From: a virus
Length of the DNA stretch: 64,000 nt
Strand: one strand, 5' to 3'
IMG/VR virus record: IMGVR_UViG_3300044641_003548
Location: 1-64,000 of that record
A model generated the notes under the pieces. The model did no database searches. It was not told the origin of the DNA and was given only the letters and a program-made list of their open reading frames with translations. The position numbers and the translations under genes are program-made. The stretch's first letter is position 1. Each line of letters starts with the position of its first letter. Of this stretch, positions 17,581 to 25,455 are shown one piece after another.

Positions 17581-18314
17581 TTAAAAAACTGATAGCAATC
17601 TTAGTATTGGTAACCAGTTCAGCATATGCTAATCAATCATTAACAGCACAAGCATGGTTAGTAGCTGATAGCAATGGAAAGATACTTGAAGGATCAAACA
17701 CTACTGAAGTTCGTAGCATAGCCAGTATTACTAAACTAATGACAGCAATGGTTGTATTAGATAGTGGTCAATCACTAACAGAAATTATCCCAAAGAAGTT
17801 ATACAATAAACAATTAACAAGAGAAACATTAATTGACTTAGCAATTGTAAAGAGTGATAACAATGCCGCAAAAATGTTATGTGACTATTATCCCGGTGGA
17901 TATAAAAGTTGTGTAGAAGCAATGAATACCAAAGCAATATTACTACAAATGAACAATAGTGTTTTTACTGATCCAACTGGTAGATATCATACTAACGTAA
18001 GCACAGCCGAAGATTTAATTAAGTTAGTATTTGCCGCAAGTGGTTACCCATTGATTGTTGCGGCAAGTAATATGGATGCTGTTCGTTGGTCATTAAACAA
18101 AAAGAAATCTGTTGAGTTTAGAAACACAAACAGTTTAGTTGGTAATGGTTATAACTTTTTAGTTAGTAAGACAGGATTTATTAGTAAAGCAGGAGGCTGT
18201 ATTGTTATGATGTTAGATACAGCGCAGGGTATTAGAACAGTTGTATTATTGGGAAGTAAGAATACAAAGACACGTATTCCTGAAGCACGAATGTTATCTC
18301 AAATAACAAGATAA
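17577..18314 (+). CDS. Periplasmic D-alanyl-D-alanine peptidase (S11/PBP7-like)
   Basis: A 245-residue protein with a signal peptide ('LIAILVLVTSSAYA') and all three penicillin-binding motifs: SITK (Ser50-Lys53), SDN (93-95) and KTG (198-200). It lacks the C-terminal amphipathic anchor domain of PBP5/6 and so resembles PBP7/8-type endopeptidases or a minimal carboxypeptidase that trims peptidoglycan. In this context it might open the cell wall for the curli pore or serve in lysis. It is the last gene of the + island and converges with the minus-strand block (16-base overlap). Confidence 0.88.
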   Translation: MIKKLIAILVLVTSSAYANQSLTAQAWLVADSNGKILEGSNTTEVRSIASITKLMTAMVVLDSGQSLTEIIPKKLYNKQLTRETLIDLAIVKSDNNAAKMLCDYYPGGYKSCVEAMNTKAILLQMNNSVFTDPTGRYHTNVSTAEDLIKLVFAASGYPLIVAASNMDAVRWSLNKKKSVEFRNTNSLVGNGYNFLVSKTGFISKAGGCIVMMLDTAQGIRTVVLLGSKNTKTRIPEARMLSQITR

Positions 18315-18664
18315 GCAATTAATATATAAGTTAGTTGGTGCATCATCTGATCTAACCCAAGATCAACCCAAAATGACTTTTGATTTGTATCTTTGCAACC
18401 ATAATTAGATTTAATCCAATCAATGTGATAGTGAATCATACAATCTAACAATGCTAGAATACTAGCAAATGCAATGTAGTTTGTACCGGTAACAATAGTA
18501 ATACATAACAACGTTCCTATACCATGCTTAATACTGTGGTTAAGGCCGACACTATCACCATAAATACCTTTACTAGCAATTTCAATGTTTGATTGATTAA
18601 CAAAATCAATATACCAATGTTTTAATTGCAATAATAGTAGTAAGAGTAAAATTGAAGTAATCAT
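18299..18664 (-). CDS. Membrane protein, DUF3307-like (121 aa)
   Basis: Hydrophobic N-terminus ('ITSILLLLLLLQLKHWYIDF') followed by further membrane stretches near residues 50-75 and 105-121. Conserved-looking His/Asp positions ('LKHWYIDF', 'LDCMIHYHIDW', 'DLGLDQMMHQLTY') match the pattern of the DUF3307 membrane family of phages and bacteria. Function unknown. Its start overlaps the upstream gene's end. Confidence 0.55.
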   Translation of the reverse strand: MITSILLLLLLLQLKHWYIDFVNQSNIEIASKGIYGDSVGLNHSIKHGIGTLLCITIVTGTNYIAFASILALLDCMIHYHIDWIKSNYGCKDTNQKSFWVDLGLDQMMHQLTYILIAYLVI

Positions 18665-18939
18665 GGTAATAAGCGTTTATATTTGTTAGCATCACGCTTA
18701 GGCATATAGTCTACTCCGGGTACAGGAGAATAATCTTTGCATACTGATTGAATCATATCGTCACCGTATTTTAGTGTAAGCAGACTAAAATATTGGTCGC
18801 TATCTTTGACATAGGTACTAATACCAATCATATAATGTTGATACCATCTAATTTTTGTATCTGCAAATCTCTTTACAATAGGATCTGTTTCAATATCAGT
18901 AAAGATATTATTTTCACGGTAAAAAGTATAGTATTTCAT
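18661..18939 (-). CDS. Unknown protein (92 aa)
   Basis: An ATG at 18939 overlaps the upstream stop (ATGA) and follows GGAAG; I prefer it to the in-frame TTG at 18948. The product is aromatic-rich ('MKYYTFYRENN', 'IRWYQHYMIG'), 92 residues, without visible domain. It is coupled at both ends to neighbours. Confidence 0.65.
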   Translation of the reverse strand: MKYYTFYRENNIFTDIETDPIVKRFADTKIRWYQHYMIGISTYVKDSDQYFSLLTLKYGDDMIQSVCKDYSPVPGVDYMPKRDANKYKRLLP

Positions 18940-19136
18940 TTCTTCCAAAGTATAAAGTTAATATAGTCAGATTCAGTTTCAAAATAAAAATCATAATATC
19001 CAGCATCACGACCAGCCGGGAACTTGCAATCATATCCCCAATCATTAGCACAGTTTCTCTGACACCAATCAATGACGGGTTTCAATTCCCCATATCCAAT
19101 TGAAATTTCAGTCTTGAATTGGGTATTTGGTGACAT
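18936..19136 (-). CDS. Small unknown protein (66 aa)
   Basis: Start chosen at ATG 19136, which follows a GGGCGGAG ribosome site; the longer frame opens at a TTG (19154) without one. It overlaps the end of the dCMP deaminase gene by 29 bases. The product has Cys residues in 'DWCQRNCANDWGYDCKF' and an aromatic C-terminus. No family recognised. Confidence 0.6.
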   Translation of the reverse strand: MSPNTQFKTEISIGYGELKPVIDWCQRNCANDWGYDCKFPAGRDAGYYDFYFETESDYINFILWKK

Positions 19137-19608
19137 TGACTCCGCCCTGTTCAAGGAACTCTAATCCTTTAGTATCTCTGTATGCTTCTCTATAGAATAC
19201 ATTTTTGATACCAGATTGATAGATTGCTTTAGCGCAATGGATACATGGTGCATGTGTAATGAATAGTGTAGAACCTTCACTAGATTCTGTACTTGCGGAC
19301 ACTTTAGCAATTGCGTTCATTTCCGCATGTAATACCTCATCCTTAGTAACTAATCTATATCTACGATTACTTTCAACTGTAGGATCGTATTCTTCTAATG
19401 GATATAGTTGCCCATCTAAATTATCACCGGGCATATATTCTTTATATTCACACTCGTTAGTCCATCCAGTTGGCATACCATTGTATCCTGTACCTAGAAT
19501 TTTGTTACCTTTAACGATAACTGCACCGACGTTTAATCTAATTGCTGAACTTAGTTTACTAGTTAGATCAGCGATATCCATGTAATAGTCTATAAATTTA
19601 TGTTTCAT
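19108..19608 (-). CDS. Deoxycytidylate (dCMP) deaminase
   Basis: A 166-residue cytidine-deaminase-fold protein. The zinc site is visible: '[11 protein letters not shown]' supplies the His and catalytic Glu, and '[16 protein letters not shown]' the two Cys. An N-terminal '[22 protein letters not shown]' is typical of ComEB/T4 Cd-type dCMP deaminases. The reaction, dCMP to dUMP, feeds thymidylate synthesis and raises dTTP for AT-rich phage DNA. It sits beside MazG-like and ferredoxin genes in a nucleotide-metabolism stretch. Confidence 0.93.
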   Translation of the reverse strand: MKHKFIDYYMDIADLTSKLSSAIRLNVGAVIVKGNKILGTGYNGMPTGWTNECEYKEYMPGDNLDGQLYPLEEYDPTVESNRRYRLVTKDEVLHAEMNAIAKVSASTESSEGSTLFITHAPCIHCAKAIYQSGIKNVFYREAYRDTKGLEFLEQGGVNVTKYPIQD

Positions 19609-19937
19609 TCTTTTTGAAGGTAAATCAATTTGTTTTTGTTATTCTGCCACTCATCTGCACTTGGTAGTGGTTCTTTACGTTTTGTAATATTAGGCCATTT
19701 CGCCGAAAGTTCTTCATTAATATCATACCATTTTTTAAGTTCGGCAGGATCTTTAATTTCATCATCTGTTACAATTGCTTTGGCTGGGCATTCAGGAATA
19801 CACACACCACAATCAATGCATTCGTCTGGATTAATAACTAAGAAGTTTGGTCCTTCATAAAAACAATCTACGGGGCATACTACTACACAATCTGTGTATT
19901 TGCAATTAATGCAGGCTTCTGTTACTAAGTGTGTCAT
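19605..19937 (-). CDS. fdxA: 7Fe-8S type ferredoxin (FdxA-like)
   Basis: A 110-residue protein with two cluster motifs: '[17 protein letters not shown]' (3Fe-4S/4Fe-4S type spacing) and '[12 protein letters not shown]' (4Fe-4S). The tail '[16 protein letters not shown]' is characteristic of FdxA ferredoxins, which are about this length. It is a soluble electron carrier; possible partners are the radical-SAM QueE or a host or phage reductase. It overlaps the dCMP deaminase start by 4 bases. Confidence 0.92.
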   Translation of the reverse strand: MTHLVTEACINCKYTDCVVVCPVDCFYEGPNFLVINPDECIDCGVCIPECPAKAIVTDDEIKDPAELKKWYDINEELSAKWPNITKRKEPLPSADEWQNNKNKLIYLQKE

Positions 19938-20173
19938 TTTACGTAAAATTTCCTAATGTGTTCTCTTGCGCTATCGTCGGGTAATATACTTAGCACATAA
20001 TTTGATTCGTTATACTTTTTGCAAAAGGCATCACCTAATTTAAGATCACCTTTAATCTGTTCAAAAAGAAACCCTTTGCAAAAATCTTCAAATTCTTGTT
20101 TACTAATTTTAAAATCTTGTTGTCCCTTACCTAGAGTTTGTAAGTCTAGTTGCTTTGCTAGTTTGTCAAACAT
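19934..20173 (-). CDS. Unknown protein (79 aa)
   Basis: Start taken at ATG 20173, just after the upstream stop at 20175; the longer frame would run into the upstream gene. The product has alternating charged helices ('[21 protein letters not shown]') and a C-terminal '[10 protein letters not shown]'. No family recognised; it lies between the ferredoxin and a conserved phage gene. Confidence 0.6.
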   Translation of the reverse strand: MFDKLAKQLDLQTLGKGQQDFKISKQEFEDFCKGFLFEQIKGDLKLGDAFCKKYNESNYVLSILPDDSAREHIRKFYVK

Positions 20174-20174
20174 A

Positions 20175-20714
20175 TTAATCCCAGAGACTACGATAATATT
20201 TACCAAAAAGTTCAAGTCCTTCTTGTATTCGTTCATCGTGTAGTTTGTGCCCTTCACTATCATACCAATGACTATCGGGATCTTTGTCGACCATTTGAAA
20301 TGTATCTTCCATTTTACCAGTTAATGGATTGTGATATTGTTTATTACTTTTAACCCAATCATAATCACTTTTACCGTGATGATATTTTTCATCATAGTCA
20401 CCTTTAAGTAATTGTTCAAATGACCAAATCATTTTATCAAGCACTGCATCCCATCGTTCTGCGGCAGTGTTCCAAGATTCTTGGTGAGTCTCTTTATAAA
20501 AGTCAAAACTATCTTGGTCAATATAATCCTCACCACCGACACCTTCCACAAACTCACCAGGAATGCCTTGCTTTGTTGCTTTAAGTTGTATCAATGCAGG
20601 ATAGATAATTAATGCTAGGGTGTGATCTAAGCTCCAAGTGTCGTATCTATCAATCTGTATATTACTTTTTCTACGATCATTAGTCTTTTTGAATTTGCCA
20701 ATATTAATTTTCAT
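20175..20714 (-). CDS. Conserved phage protein, unknown function (179 aa)
   Basis: The segment 'IQIDRYDTWSLDHTLALIIYPAL' and the downstream 'RWDAVLDKMIWSFEQ' are, from memory, a recurring pair in T4-like phages. Between them is a variable acidic linker, and the C-terminus is aromatic and charged ('LELFGKYYRSLWD'). No catalytic motif is recognised. Coupled by a 4-base overlap to the upstream 122-aa gene. Confidence 0.75.
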   Translation of the reverse strand: MKINIGKFKKTNDRRKSNIQIDRYDTWSLDHTLALIIYPALIQLKATKQGIPGEFVEGVGGEDYIDQDSFDFYKETHQESWNTAAERWDAVLDKMIWSFEQLLKGDYDEKYHHGKSDYDWVKSNKQYHNPLTGKMEDTFQMVDKDPDSHWYDSEGHKLHDERIQEGLELFGKYYRSLWD

Positions 20715-21079
20715 TTAATAACTTCTTTTTCTGATTTAACTTTACCATCAACAAACGCATAAATTTCTTCACCGATCATTACAGCGGCATACTTAACATT
20801 ATTATACTTCATTGAAAGTGTAGCAAGCTCATCTAATGATTTGGCTTGGCATAAAAATGTTTTGTCTTCCTTATTATACAAATACAAAATGTCGTTTGTT
20901 TTTTCTACATATAGTTGTTCAACGATAGGATTTTCTTCTAATTCAGTATCGATTTCTTTAAGCAACCCAATTCTCTTTGCTTCTCTATAAACTAAGTGTC
21001 GCAACCTATAGGCTGTAACACCTACACCAATTTCATAACCTATCCAAAATATAAGACCAATAACGATAATTTCTAGCAT
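20711..21079 (-). CDS. Single-pass membrane protein (122 aa)
   Basis: An N-terminal membrane helix at about residues 1-22 ('MLEIIVIGLIFWIGYEIGVG') is followed by a soluble domain with alternating beta-like segments ('NDILYLYN', 'KYAAVMIGEEIYAFVDG'). No signal cleavage site is obvious, so it is probably anchored in the inner membrane. Function unknown. Confidence 0.65.
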   Translation of the reverse strand: MLEIIVIGLIFWIGYEIGVGVTAYRLRHLVYREAKRIGLLKEIDTELEENPIVEQLYVEKTNDILYLYNKEDKTFLCQAKSLDELATLSMKYNNVKYAAVMIGEEIYAFVDGKVKSEKEVIK

Positions 21080-21085
21080 AGTAGT

Positions 21086-21367
21086 TTATTTATTAATTTT
21101 TAAATTAGACCATTGTTTAAGTTTTTCAAATTTCTTTTTCTTTGCTTTAGTTAAACCCTCAGTAGTAACACCTACATTGTTATCAGTTAATAACTCTATC
21201 ATTGCTAACAGGTCACCCAATTCTTCTTCAAGCATTTGAATGTTTGTCATTGGTTTATTGGGTTTCATTTGATCTGGACCAAATCTAAAACACTTGCTAA
21301 CAGCTTGTGTTACTTCTGCACATTCCTCTTGCAAAATCAATAATATTTCTCTAGTATCTTCGTTCAT
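21086..21367 (-). CDS. MazG-like nucleotide pyrophosphohydrolase
   Basis: A 93-residue all-alpha protein with the MazG metal-binding pattern: 'LQEECAEVTQAVSK' (ExxE) and 'LEEELGDLLAMIELL' (ExxD). Such enzymes hydrolyse (d)NTPs to monophosphates and pyrophosphate; in phages they may alter nucleotide or ppGpp pools. It is short but has the core helices. A 4-base overlap links it to the upstream gene. Confidence 0.85.
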   Translation of the reverse strand: MNEDTREILLILQEECAEVTQAVSKCFRFGPDQMKPNKPMTNIQMLEEELGDLLAMIELLTDNNVGVTTEGLTKAKKKKFEKLKQWSNLKINK

Positions 21368-21576
21368 TTGATTGTTCCATTCTCAATTAGTTCACTAAAA
21401 TTATCAAACAAGTTATTAAACTTGCATTCGTAAATTGTTTTTAATCCAAGTAAGAAATTGCTGATATCATCTTTGGACATGTCCTTCTCTAATACATTGT
21501 AATTGAGTAAGTCAATATCCTCAGTAACATTCCAGCATTTCATAATATGTTGTTCTAAATCAAATCTATCAGTCAT
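21364..21576 (-). CDS. Small unknown protein (70 aa)
   Basis: ATG at 21576 lies just after the upstream TGA and follows GAAGGA; the in-frame TTG at 21582 is less likely. The product is acidic and mostly helical in appearance ('MSKDDISNFLLGLKTIYECK'). No family recognised. Confidence 0.6.
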   Translation of the reverse strand: MTDRFDLEQHIMKCWNVTEDIDLLNYNVLEKDMSKDDISNFLLGLKTIYECKFNNLFDNFSELIENGTIK

Positions 21577-21578
21577 AA

Positions 21579-22106
21579 TCAATCCTTCTTTTTGTTTGCC
21601 ATTTGTGTAATCTTAGGTTCAATGTATCGTTTATGATATTCTTTATAGTTAGTCAAATACAATTCCCATTGAATCCAGCGATTTTTTCCTGTCTTTGTGT
21701 TAGTTAAAAAACCCCAATCACGTTGTTGCGGTCCCATAAAGAATAATGTAGTAGCTGGCTTATCATTTTCAAGTTCAAGCCAATGATAGTCATTTGCTTT
21801 GCGATAAATGATACTACCAGGACCACGCCATGTTTGAAATTCAGCAAACATATTTCCGTTATTATCAAAGACTGGAGTATGTTCCCAGTAACCACCTTTG
21901 AGTACGATTGTCAAATAAGGCCAGGGATGATCGTGCATGATAGGATCATCACTACGCACAATTTTGTGTAGTGTAACATTGAAGGGGAACCAACTACGGT
22001 CTTTTAAAAATAAATAATAACGGTGCATATAATCTTGACCAGTGCGGCGATCTGGAATCAAACGATAACGACCTATCTTGTTCATTATTCTGTGAAATAA
22101 ACCCAT
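21579..22106 (-). CDS. Cupin-like phage protein (175 aa)
   Basis: The segment 'IMHDHPWPYLTIVLKGGYWE' and the later 'GSIIYRKANDYHWLEL' fit the two cupin motifs, with His residues that could bind a metal. The C-terminus 'RDWGFLT' and 'NRWIQWELY' recurs in phage cupins as I remember them. The reaction is unknown; cupins range from dioxygenases to isomerases. A sigma-70 promoter lies upstream at 22138-22166 and an AGGAG ribosome site precedes the ATG. Confidence 0.7.
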   Translation of the reverse strand: MGLFHRIMNKIGRYRLIPDRRTGQDYMHRYYLFLKDRSWFPFNVTLHKIVRSDDPIMHDHPWPYLTIVLKGGYWEHTPVFDNNGNMFAEFQTWRGPGSIIYRKANDYHWLELENDKPATTLFFMGPQQRDWGFLTNTKTGKNRWIQWELYLTNYKEYHKRYIEPKITQMANKKKD

Positions 22107-22137
22107 TGATTACTCCTATAAAATTAGTGCGTGTGTT

Positions 22138-22166
22138 ATTATAGCACACTTTTGAATTAAACGCAA
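22138..22166 (-). promoter_or_regulatory. Sigma-70 promoter with weak -35
   Basis: TATAAT (22143 to 22138) with TTGCGT (22166 to 22161) at a 17-base spacing, ahead of the cupin gene. The -10 is perfect; the -35 matches at three positions. Confidence 0.55.
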
Positions 22167-22171
22167 GTAGG

Positions 22172-22194
22172 AAAAGGGCGATAAACGCCCTTTT
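22172..22194 (-). terminator. Intrinsic terminator after the HTH gene
   Basis: AAAAGGGCG and CGCCCTTTT form a 9-bp stem with a 5-nt loop. The stem ends in a T-run on either strand. It lies just after the stop of the minus-strand HTH gene. Confidence 0.7.
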
Positions 22195-22213
22195 AACCCA
22201 ATCTAGTTAAAGA

Positions 22214-22474
22214 TTAAACTAGACCCATTGCCAAGGCCTTGTAACCTGCGGCTACAACTGCACGGGCTGGTGTACCCAAACGGTACTTAGTGAATGTCTC
22301 ACCACGCTTGTTTGTACGCTTGTTAGCGTAAACAGCAAAACCACCGCGGATGCGAAGGTCGCTTACGGTTGCTGTTGGGTTAGCAATACCGAAACGGCTT
22401 GTGATTTGCTTTGCGGTAAGTTGCTCACCGTTTTGAAGAGCCTTCAACAAGGCTGTTTGCTTAGTTACGTTCAT
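22214..22474 (-). CDS. Helix-turn-helix DNA-binding protein (86 aa)
   Basis: Start set at ATG 22474, after AAGGAAAA; the longer frame begins with an unlikely extension. Residues 1-45 read as a winged helix ('LLKALQNGEQLTAKQITSRF', 'NPTATVSDLRIRGG'). The following basic 'YANKRTNKRGETFTKYRLG' would be the wing. A hydrophobic 'ARAVVAAGYKALAMGLV' tail ends the protein. This family recurs in phages and is probably a transcriptional regulator. It is monocistronic, with a terminator immediately downstream. Confidence 0.75.
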   Translation of the reverse strand: MNVTKQTALLKALQNGEQLTAKQITSRFGIANPTATVSDLRIRGGFAVYANKRTNKRGETFTKYRLGTPARAVVAAGYKALAMGLV

Positions 22475-22570
22475 TTTATTTTCCTTTAAAATTTCGTTGT
22501 TGTCACAACGTACATAGATTATACGATACTTTCTGTTATCATACAATATATTCTGGACACCTTGTTTCAT

Positions 22571-23413
22571 TTAGATATCCAAAAACTTTAACTCAAACAC
22601 ATCTGCTTGAGGATCATGGCCTGAATAACCCCGAGGATTACATACTACTCTGGTTGTACCTATCATATAGTCAAATGGGTCATGCATGTGACCATGAGTC
22701 CATAATTTAATTTGTGGATTATCCAGAATCATTTCACTTAGTTCACTACGATAACCACCGTTCATTAAGTAATCACCTGCATAGCGCGGATGTGTACTCA
22801 TTGCAGAAGGACCATGGTGGCCTACAAATACAACTTTTTTATCTTTCATATCAGGTAGTACAGCCTTCAAATAACTTAATGTTTGATGGTGACGATGCAT
22901 AGCATGAGCAGGCCGCAATTTAGTATATCCATGTTCATCATTGCGAATGATACGAAAATCGTTCATCATGTCATTAATTGCATGTAGCGTAAGTGGATCA
23001 CCCTTGTTCATGTCAGTCCACAATGTAGCACCAATAAAGGACACTTCATTGATAACCTTTACATCACGTTCCAAAAAGTAAACATTAGGAAACTTGTCAC
23101 ATTCCTCACGTAAATGTGTTAGACTTTCTTTCCAACGTCCGTGATAGAATTCGTGGTTGCCTGCAACATAAACAACATGAGGGAACTCTTTGCTACATCG
23201 TTTTAGGAAGTCACGGAATCGTTGAGCAATTTCTTGTCGGCGACCAAGAATGTCAATCATTGCCGCAATACGAACCTTTTCTTCAGGATGATTGTGCAGG
23301 TCTTCTGCAATCATAATATCACCCGATAGGATAAGGACCTCAGCACCTTCGGTGTTCTTGAGGTCAATATCTTCAAACTCTAAATGCAGGTCACTGCATA
23401 ATGCGATTTTCAT
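22571..23413 (-). CDS. Calcineurin-like metallophosphoesterase
   Basis: A 280-residue enzyme with every metal-site motif: 'CSDLHLEF', 'LSGDIMI', 'AGNHEFY', 'VGHHGPS' and 'WTHGHMHDP'. These bind two metals and hydrolyse phosphoesters; the natural substrate (nucleotide, RNA end or protein) cannot be told. ATG 23413 overlaps the upstream TGA and is preferred over an ATG two codons earlier. Compare the degenerate relative at 29598-30299. Confidence 0.9.
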   Translation of the reverse strand: MKIALCSDLHLEFEDIDLKNTEGAEVLILSGDIMIAEDLHNHPEEKVRIAAMIDILGRRQEIAQRFRDFLKRCSKEFPHVVYVAGNHEFYHGRWKESLTHLREECDKFPNVYFLERDVKVINEVSFIGATLWTDMNKGDPLTLHAINDMMNDFRIIRNDEHGYTKLRPAHAMHRHHQTLSYLKAVLPDMKDKKVVFVGHHGPSAMSTHPRYAGDYLMNGGYRSELSEMILDNPQIKLWTHGHMHDPFDYMIGTTRVVCNPRGYSGHDPQADVFELKFLDI

Positions 23414-23727
23414 AACCATTTATATGCTGTATTGTTTTCTTGGTAACGCTTACTAGCCTTACCTTTTGTTGCGAAATATTTTTCTTCAAATTGATTATAC
23501 ACTTTATACCATTTCTTTTGAATTGGTCCGGGCGAATGACAACCTAAATAATGTAAACGACTAAAAAGTCTACCTAATGTTTGACGATTGACTCTCCATC
23601 CTGCAGGATACCATCTTACACGGCTACGCCAATTATATGATTCACTTCTACCTGTCTCTAACCGATAATGGATTCGATATTTTTTATTAAGTTCAATTGG
23701 TCTATACTTTTGATGTAGTTTAATCAT
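23410..23727 (-). CDS. Basic protein of unknown function (105 aa)
   Basis: A strongly basic, Tyr/Arg/Trp-rich protein ('YRIHYRLETGRSESYNWRSR', 'WYPAGWRVN') without recognised domain. The basic surface suggests nucleic-acid contact. ATG overlaps the stop of the 48-aa gene upstream (TAATG), and its end overlaps the phosphoesterase start. Confidence 0.6.
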   Translation of the reverse strand: MIKLHQKYRPIELNKKYRIHYRLETGRSESYNWRSRVRWYPAGWRVNRQTLGRLFSRLHYLGCHSPGPIQKKWYKVYNQFEEKYFATKGKASKRYQENNTAYKWL

Positions 23728-23873
23728 TACATTACCTTATTCAAATAATTTGCAAAGTTCCATGAACTCATAAAAAGATTAGCCCAGCCCCAAAAGTCAT
23801 TACCAACTCTGAAACAGTTATAGGCACAATATCCGCAAAATGCGGATACTGATAGTAGAATAATTTCCATCAT
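23727..23873 (-). CDS. Small membrane-type protein (48 aa)
   Basis: A 48-residue frame from ATG 23873, which overlaps the SWIM gene's TGA (ATGA), to a TAA that overlaps the next ATG. The N-terminus is hydrophobic ('MMEIILLSVSAFCGYCAYN') and could be one membrane helix; the rest is aromatic. Coupling at both ends supports it as a gene. Function unknown. Confidence 0.6.
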   Translation of the reverse strand: MMEIILLSVSAFCGYCAYNCFRVGNDFWGWANLFMSSWNFANYLNKVM

Positions 23874-24202
23874 GTTACTAACTCAGTTATATGTTTACAA
23901 GTACCACGATACATAAAGCCCGGGCATGTGCAAGTCTTTTCTTCTGTATCAATAGAATAGATATTACCCTTACTGCCGGACACTTTAATGATTGTACTTT
24001 TTTCTTTAACTGACTTGAATGGATTAGGCTTTACTGGAGTAAACTTACGACCACGCTTGTCGATTGTGATTGGGTTTTTGAAATAGAATGGAGTAGTAGA
24101 ACCAACCTTGATATACGCAACCATTTTAGTGCCATCAAGTAAGTATGTATGATTAGCAAGGTTGCTATCATTCCAAACTGTTGTTTCTACTACTGCTTCC
24201 AT
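23870..24202 (-). CDS. SWIM zinc-finger protein (110 aa)
   Basis: The C-terminus has 'EKTCTCPGFMYRGTCKHI', the SWIM pattern CxC...CxH that binds one zinc. The N-terminal 60 residues are beta-like with a basic 'KRGRKFTPVKPNPFK' stretch. SWIM domains mediate nucleic-acid or protein binding. It lies directly downstream of a conserved phage gene driven by a consensus promoter, so it is probably early. Confidence 0.75.
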   Translation of the reverse strand: MEAVVETTVWNDSNLANHTYLLDGTKMVAYIKVGSTTPFYFKNPITIDKRGRKFTPVKPNPFKSVKEKSTIIKVSGSKGNIYSIDTEEKTCTCPGFMYRGTCKHITELVT

Positions 24203-24203
24203 A

Positions 24204-24677
24204 TTAAGCTACCTCTGTTTCAGCTTCTTTAGCAAAAGCCTCTGTCAACAACATAAAGTCTCCACCATGATCGGATACAAACCAAGTAGCAACACCGTCT
24301 ACATTCCGCAAAATGTAATCGTATTCTTCTGCTTGACCATCAACCAAAAAGTGTTCATAATCCTTGAAGTATGTTGCATCAGACTGACCTTCGCCACGAT
24401 CACGACCATAGAATGTACACATGTCACGATACAAGTTACCATATTCTTGCAATGTCATGTTTGCAACATCATAGTGACTGAAGGGGTGCTTTGTACCGAT
24501 TGTCGGGCGCAGACTTGACAATCCACCGAGGTCAATCAAATCACGCAAGATAAAGGGATTAGAATAATTCTCAAACAAGATTTTACCGTTGTGAGCCAAG
24601 TAACCATCCCAGTGACAGTACACTTGACCAATAGTACCATCTGCAAATTCGAGAGCGATTGTTGAACGTGTTGCCAT
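24204..24677 (-). CDS. Conserved phage protein, unknown function (157 aa)
   Basis: The N-terminus 'MATRSTIALEFADGTIGQVY' and 'CHWDGYLAHNGKIL' form a signature I recall from many tailed phages. The protein is acidic and ends in an alpha-helical Glu/Ala tail. No enzyme motif. A consensus promoter (24712-24740) and the shared AAGGAC-type leader precede it. Confidence 0.8.
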   Translation of the reverse strand: MATRSTIALEFADGTIGQVYCHWDGYLAHNGKILFENYSNPFILRDLIDLGGLSSLRPTIGTKHPFSHYDVANMTLQEYGNLYRDMCTFYGRDRGEGQSDATYFKDYEHFLVDGQAEEYDYILRNVDGVATWFVSDHGGDFMLLTEAFAKEAETEVA

Positions 24678-24711
24678 TTTGTAAGTCCTTTATTTAACTG
24701 TTTAAGATTCT

Positions 24712-24740
24712 ATTATATACCCAAAACCATTTATTGTCAA
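24712..24740 (-). promoter_or_regulatory. Repeated sigma-70 promoter cassette
   Basis: TTGACA-N17-TATAAT on the minus strand, with the shared spacer and the shared downstream leader ending in an AAGGAC ribosome site. It drives the 157-aa conserved gene. Confidence 0.85.
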
Positions 24741-25165
24741 CCTTTGGCACCTTTTAATTTCTTCTGAAATTCGGTAACTGCCGCACACATTGCAATAAAA
24801 TCTTCCTCTTGAAAGTCCATTTTGCCACGGTTTACTTGAACCGTTACAAGCTGGATGTTGCCAATATTGTATGACAAGGTTGAATCAACCCTATCAATTG
24901 AAATCTTGTCTACATGACCGGCATTACCAACTAAGACTCTTCCGGATATAGCACATTTACCTTCTTGTTTATAATACAATTCCAAACATTGTTCAAATGT
25001 TACCTCTAGAGTAATACCTCTTTCCTTACGGCGCACATTTAAGTTGCAACAACTTTTGATTTTATTATAACAGGTTTTAAGTGCTGATATCGGATCTGAT
25101 CTATTCCTGAGCCAAAGCGCATTCGGCTTCAATGTAGATGCTTCCAATAAAGATGATGCTGCCAT
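24737..25165 (-). CDS. HNH endonuclease-like protein (142 aa)
   Basis: Residues 65-115 read as an HNH module: 'YYKQEGKCAISG', then 'KISIDRVDSTLSYNIGNIQLV' and 'VNRGKMD'. The Asp-Arg pair and downstream Asn positions fit; a second zinc Cys pair is absent. The N-terminus is helical and basic. It could be a homing or repair nuclease. The promoter of the next gene overlaps its 3' end. Confidence 0.65.
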   Translation of the reverse strand: MAASSLLEASTLKPNALWLRNRSDPISALKTCYNKIKSCCNLNVRRKERGITLEVTFEQCLELYYKQEGKCAISGRVLVGNAGHVDKISIDRVDSTLSYNIGNIQLVTVQVNRGKMDFQEEDFIAMCAAVTEFQKKLKGAKG

Positions 25166-25167
25166 AA

Positions 25168-25440
25168 TTACACCAAGTCAACTTGGACTTGTTTGCCTCG
25201 TAGTGTGTGACCTAGACCTGTCGGTAATGGTTGATTTGTGCGCTTGGCTTCATAACGCAAATACGACAATTTAATTAACGAATCCCAGCATGTAACGCGG
25301 GCATTAACTGTAGCAAACATTTCCGTCATTTGCTGGATTGTCATATACATACCGATATCGTTTTCGGATCCGTCACCCTTGAAAATTACACGGAATTTTT
25401 GTGAATTTTTGAAGCCGTCAATGATAGTTTTTGTACGCAT
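25168..25440 (-). CDS. Unknown small protein (90 aa)
   Basis: A basic 90-residue protein ('MRTKTIIDGFKNSQKFRVIF') with mixed alpha/beta appearance and no recognised domain. It is transcribed from a repeated promoter (25472-25500) and followed by the HNH-like gene. Confidence 0.65.
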   Translation of the reverse strand: MRTKTIIDGFKNSQKFRVIFKGDGSENDIGMYMTIQQMTEMFATVNARVTCWDSLIKLSYLRYEAKRTNQPLPTGLGHTLRGKQVQVDLV

Positions 25441-25455
25441 TTTGAGTCCTTTTCT

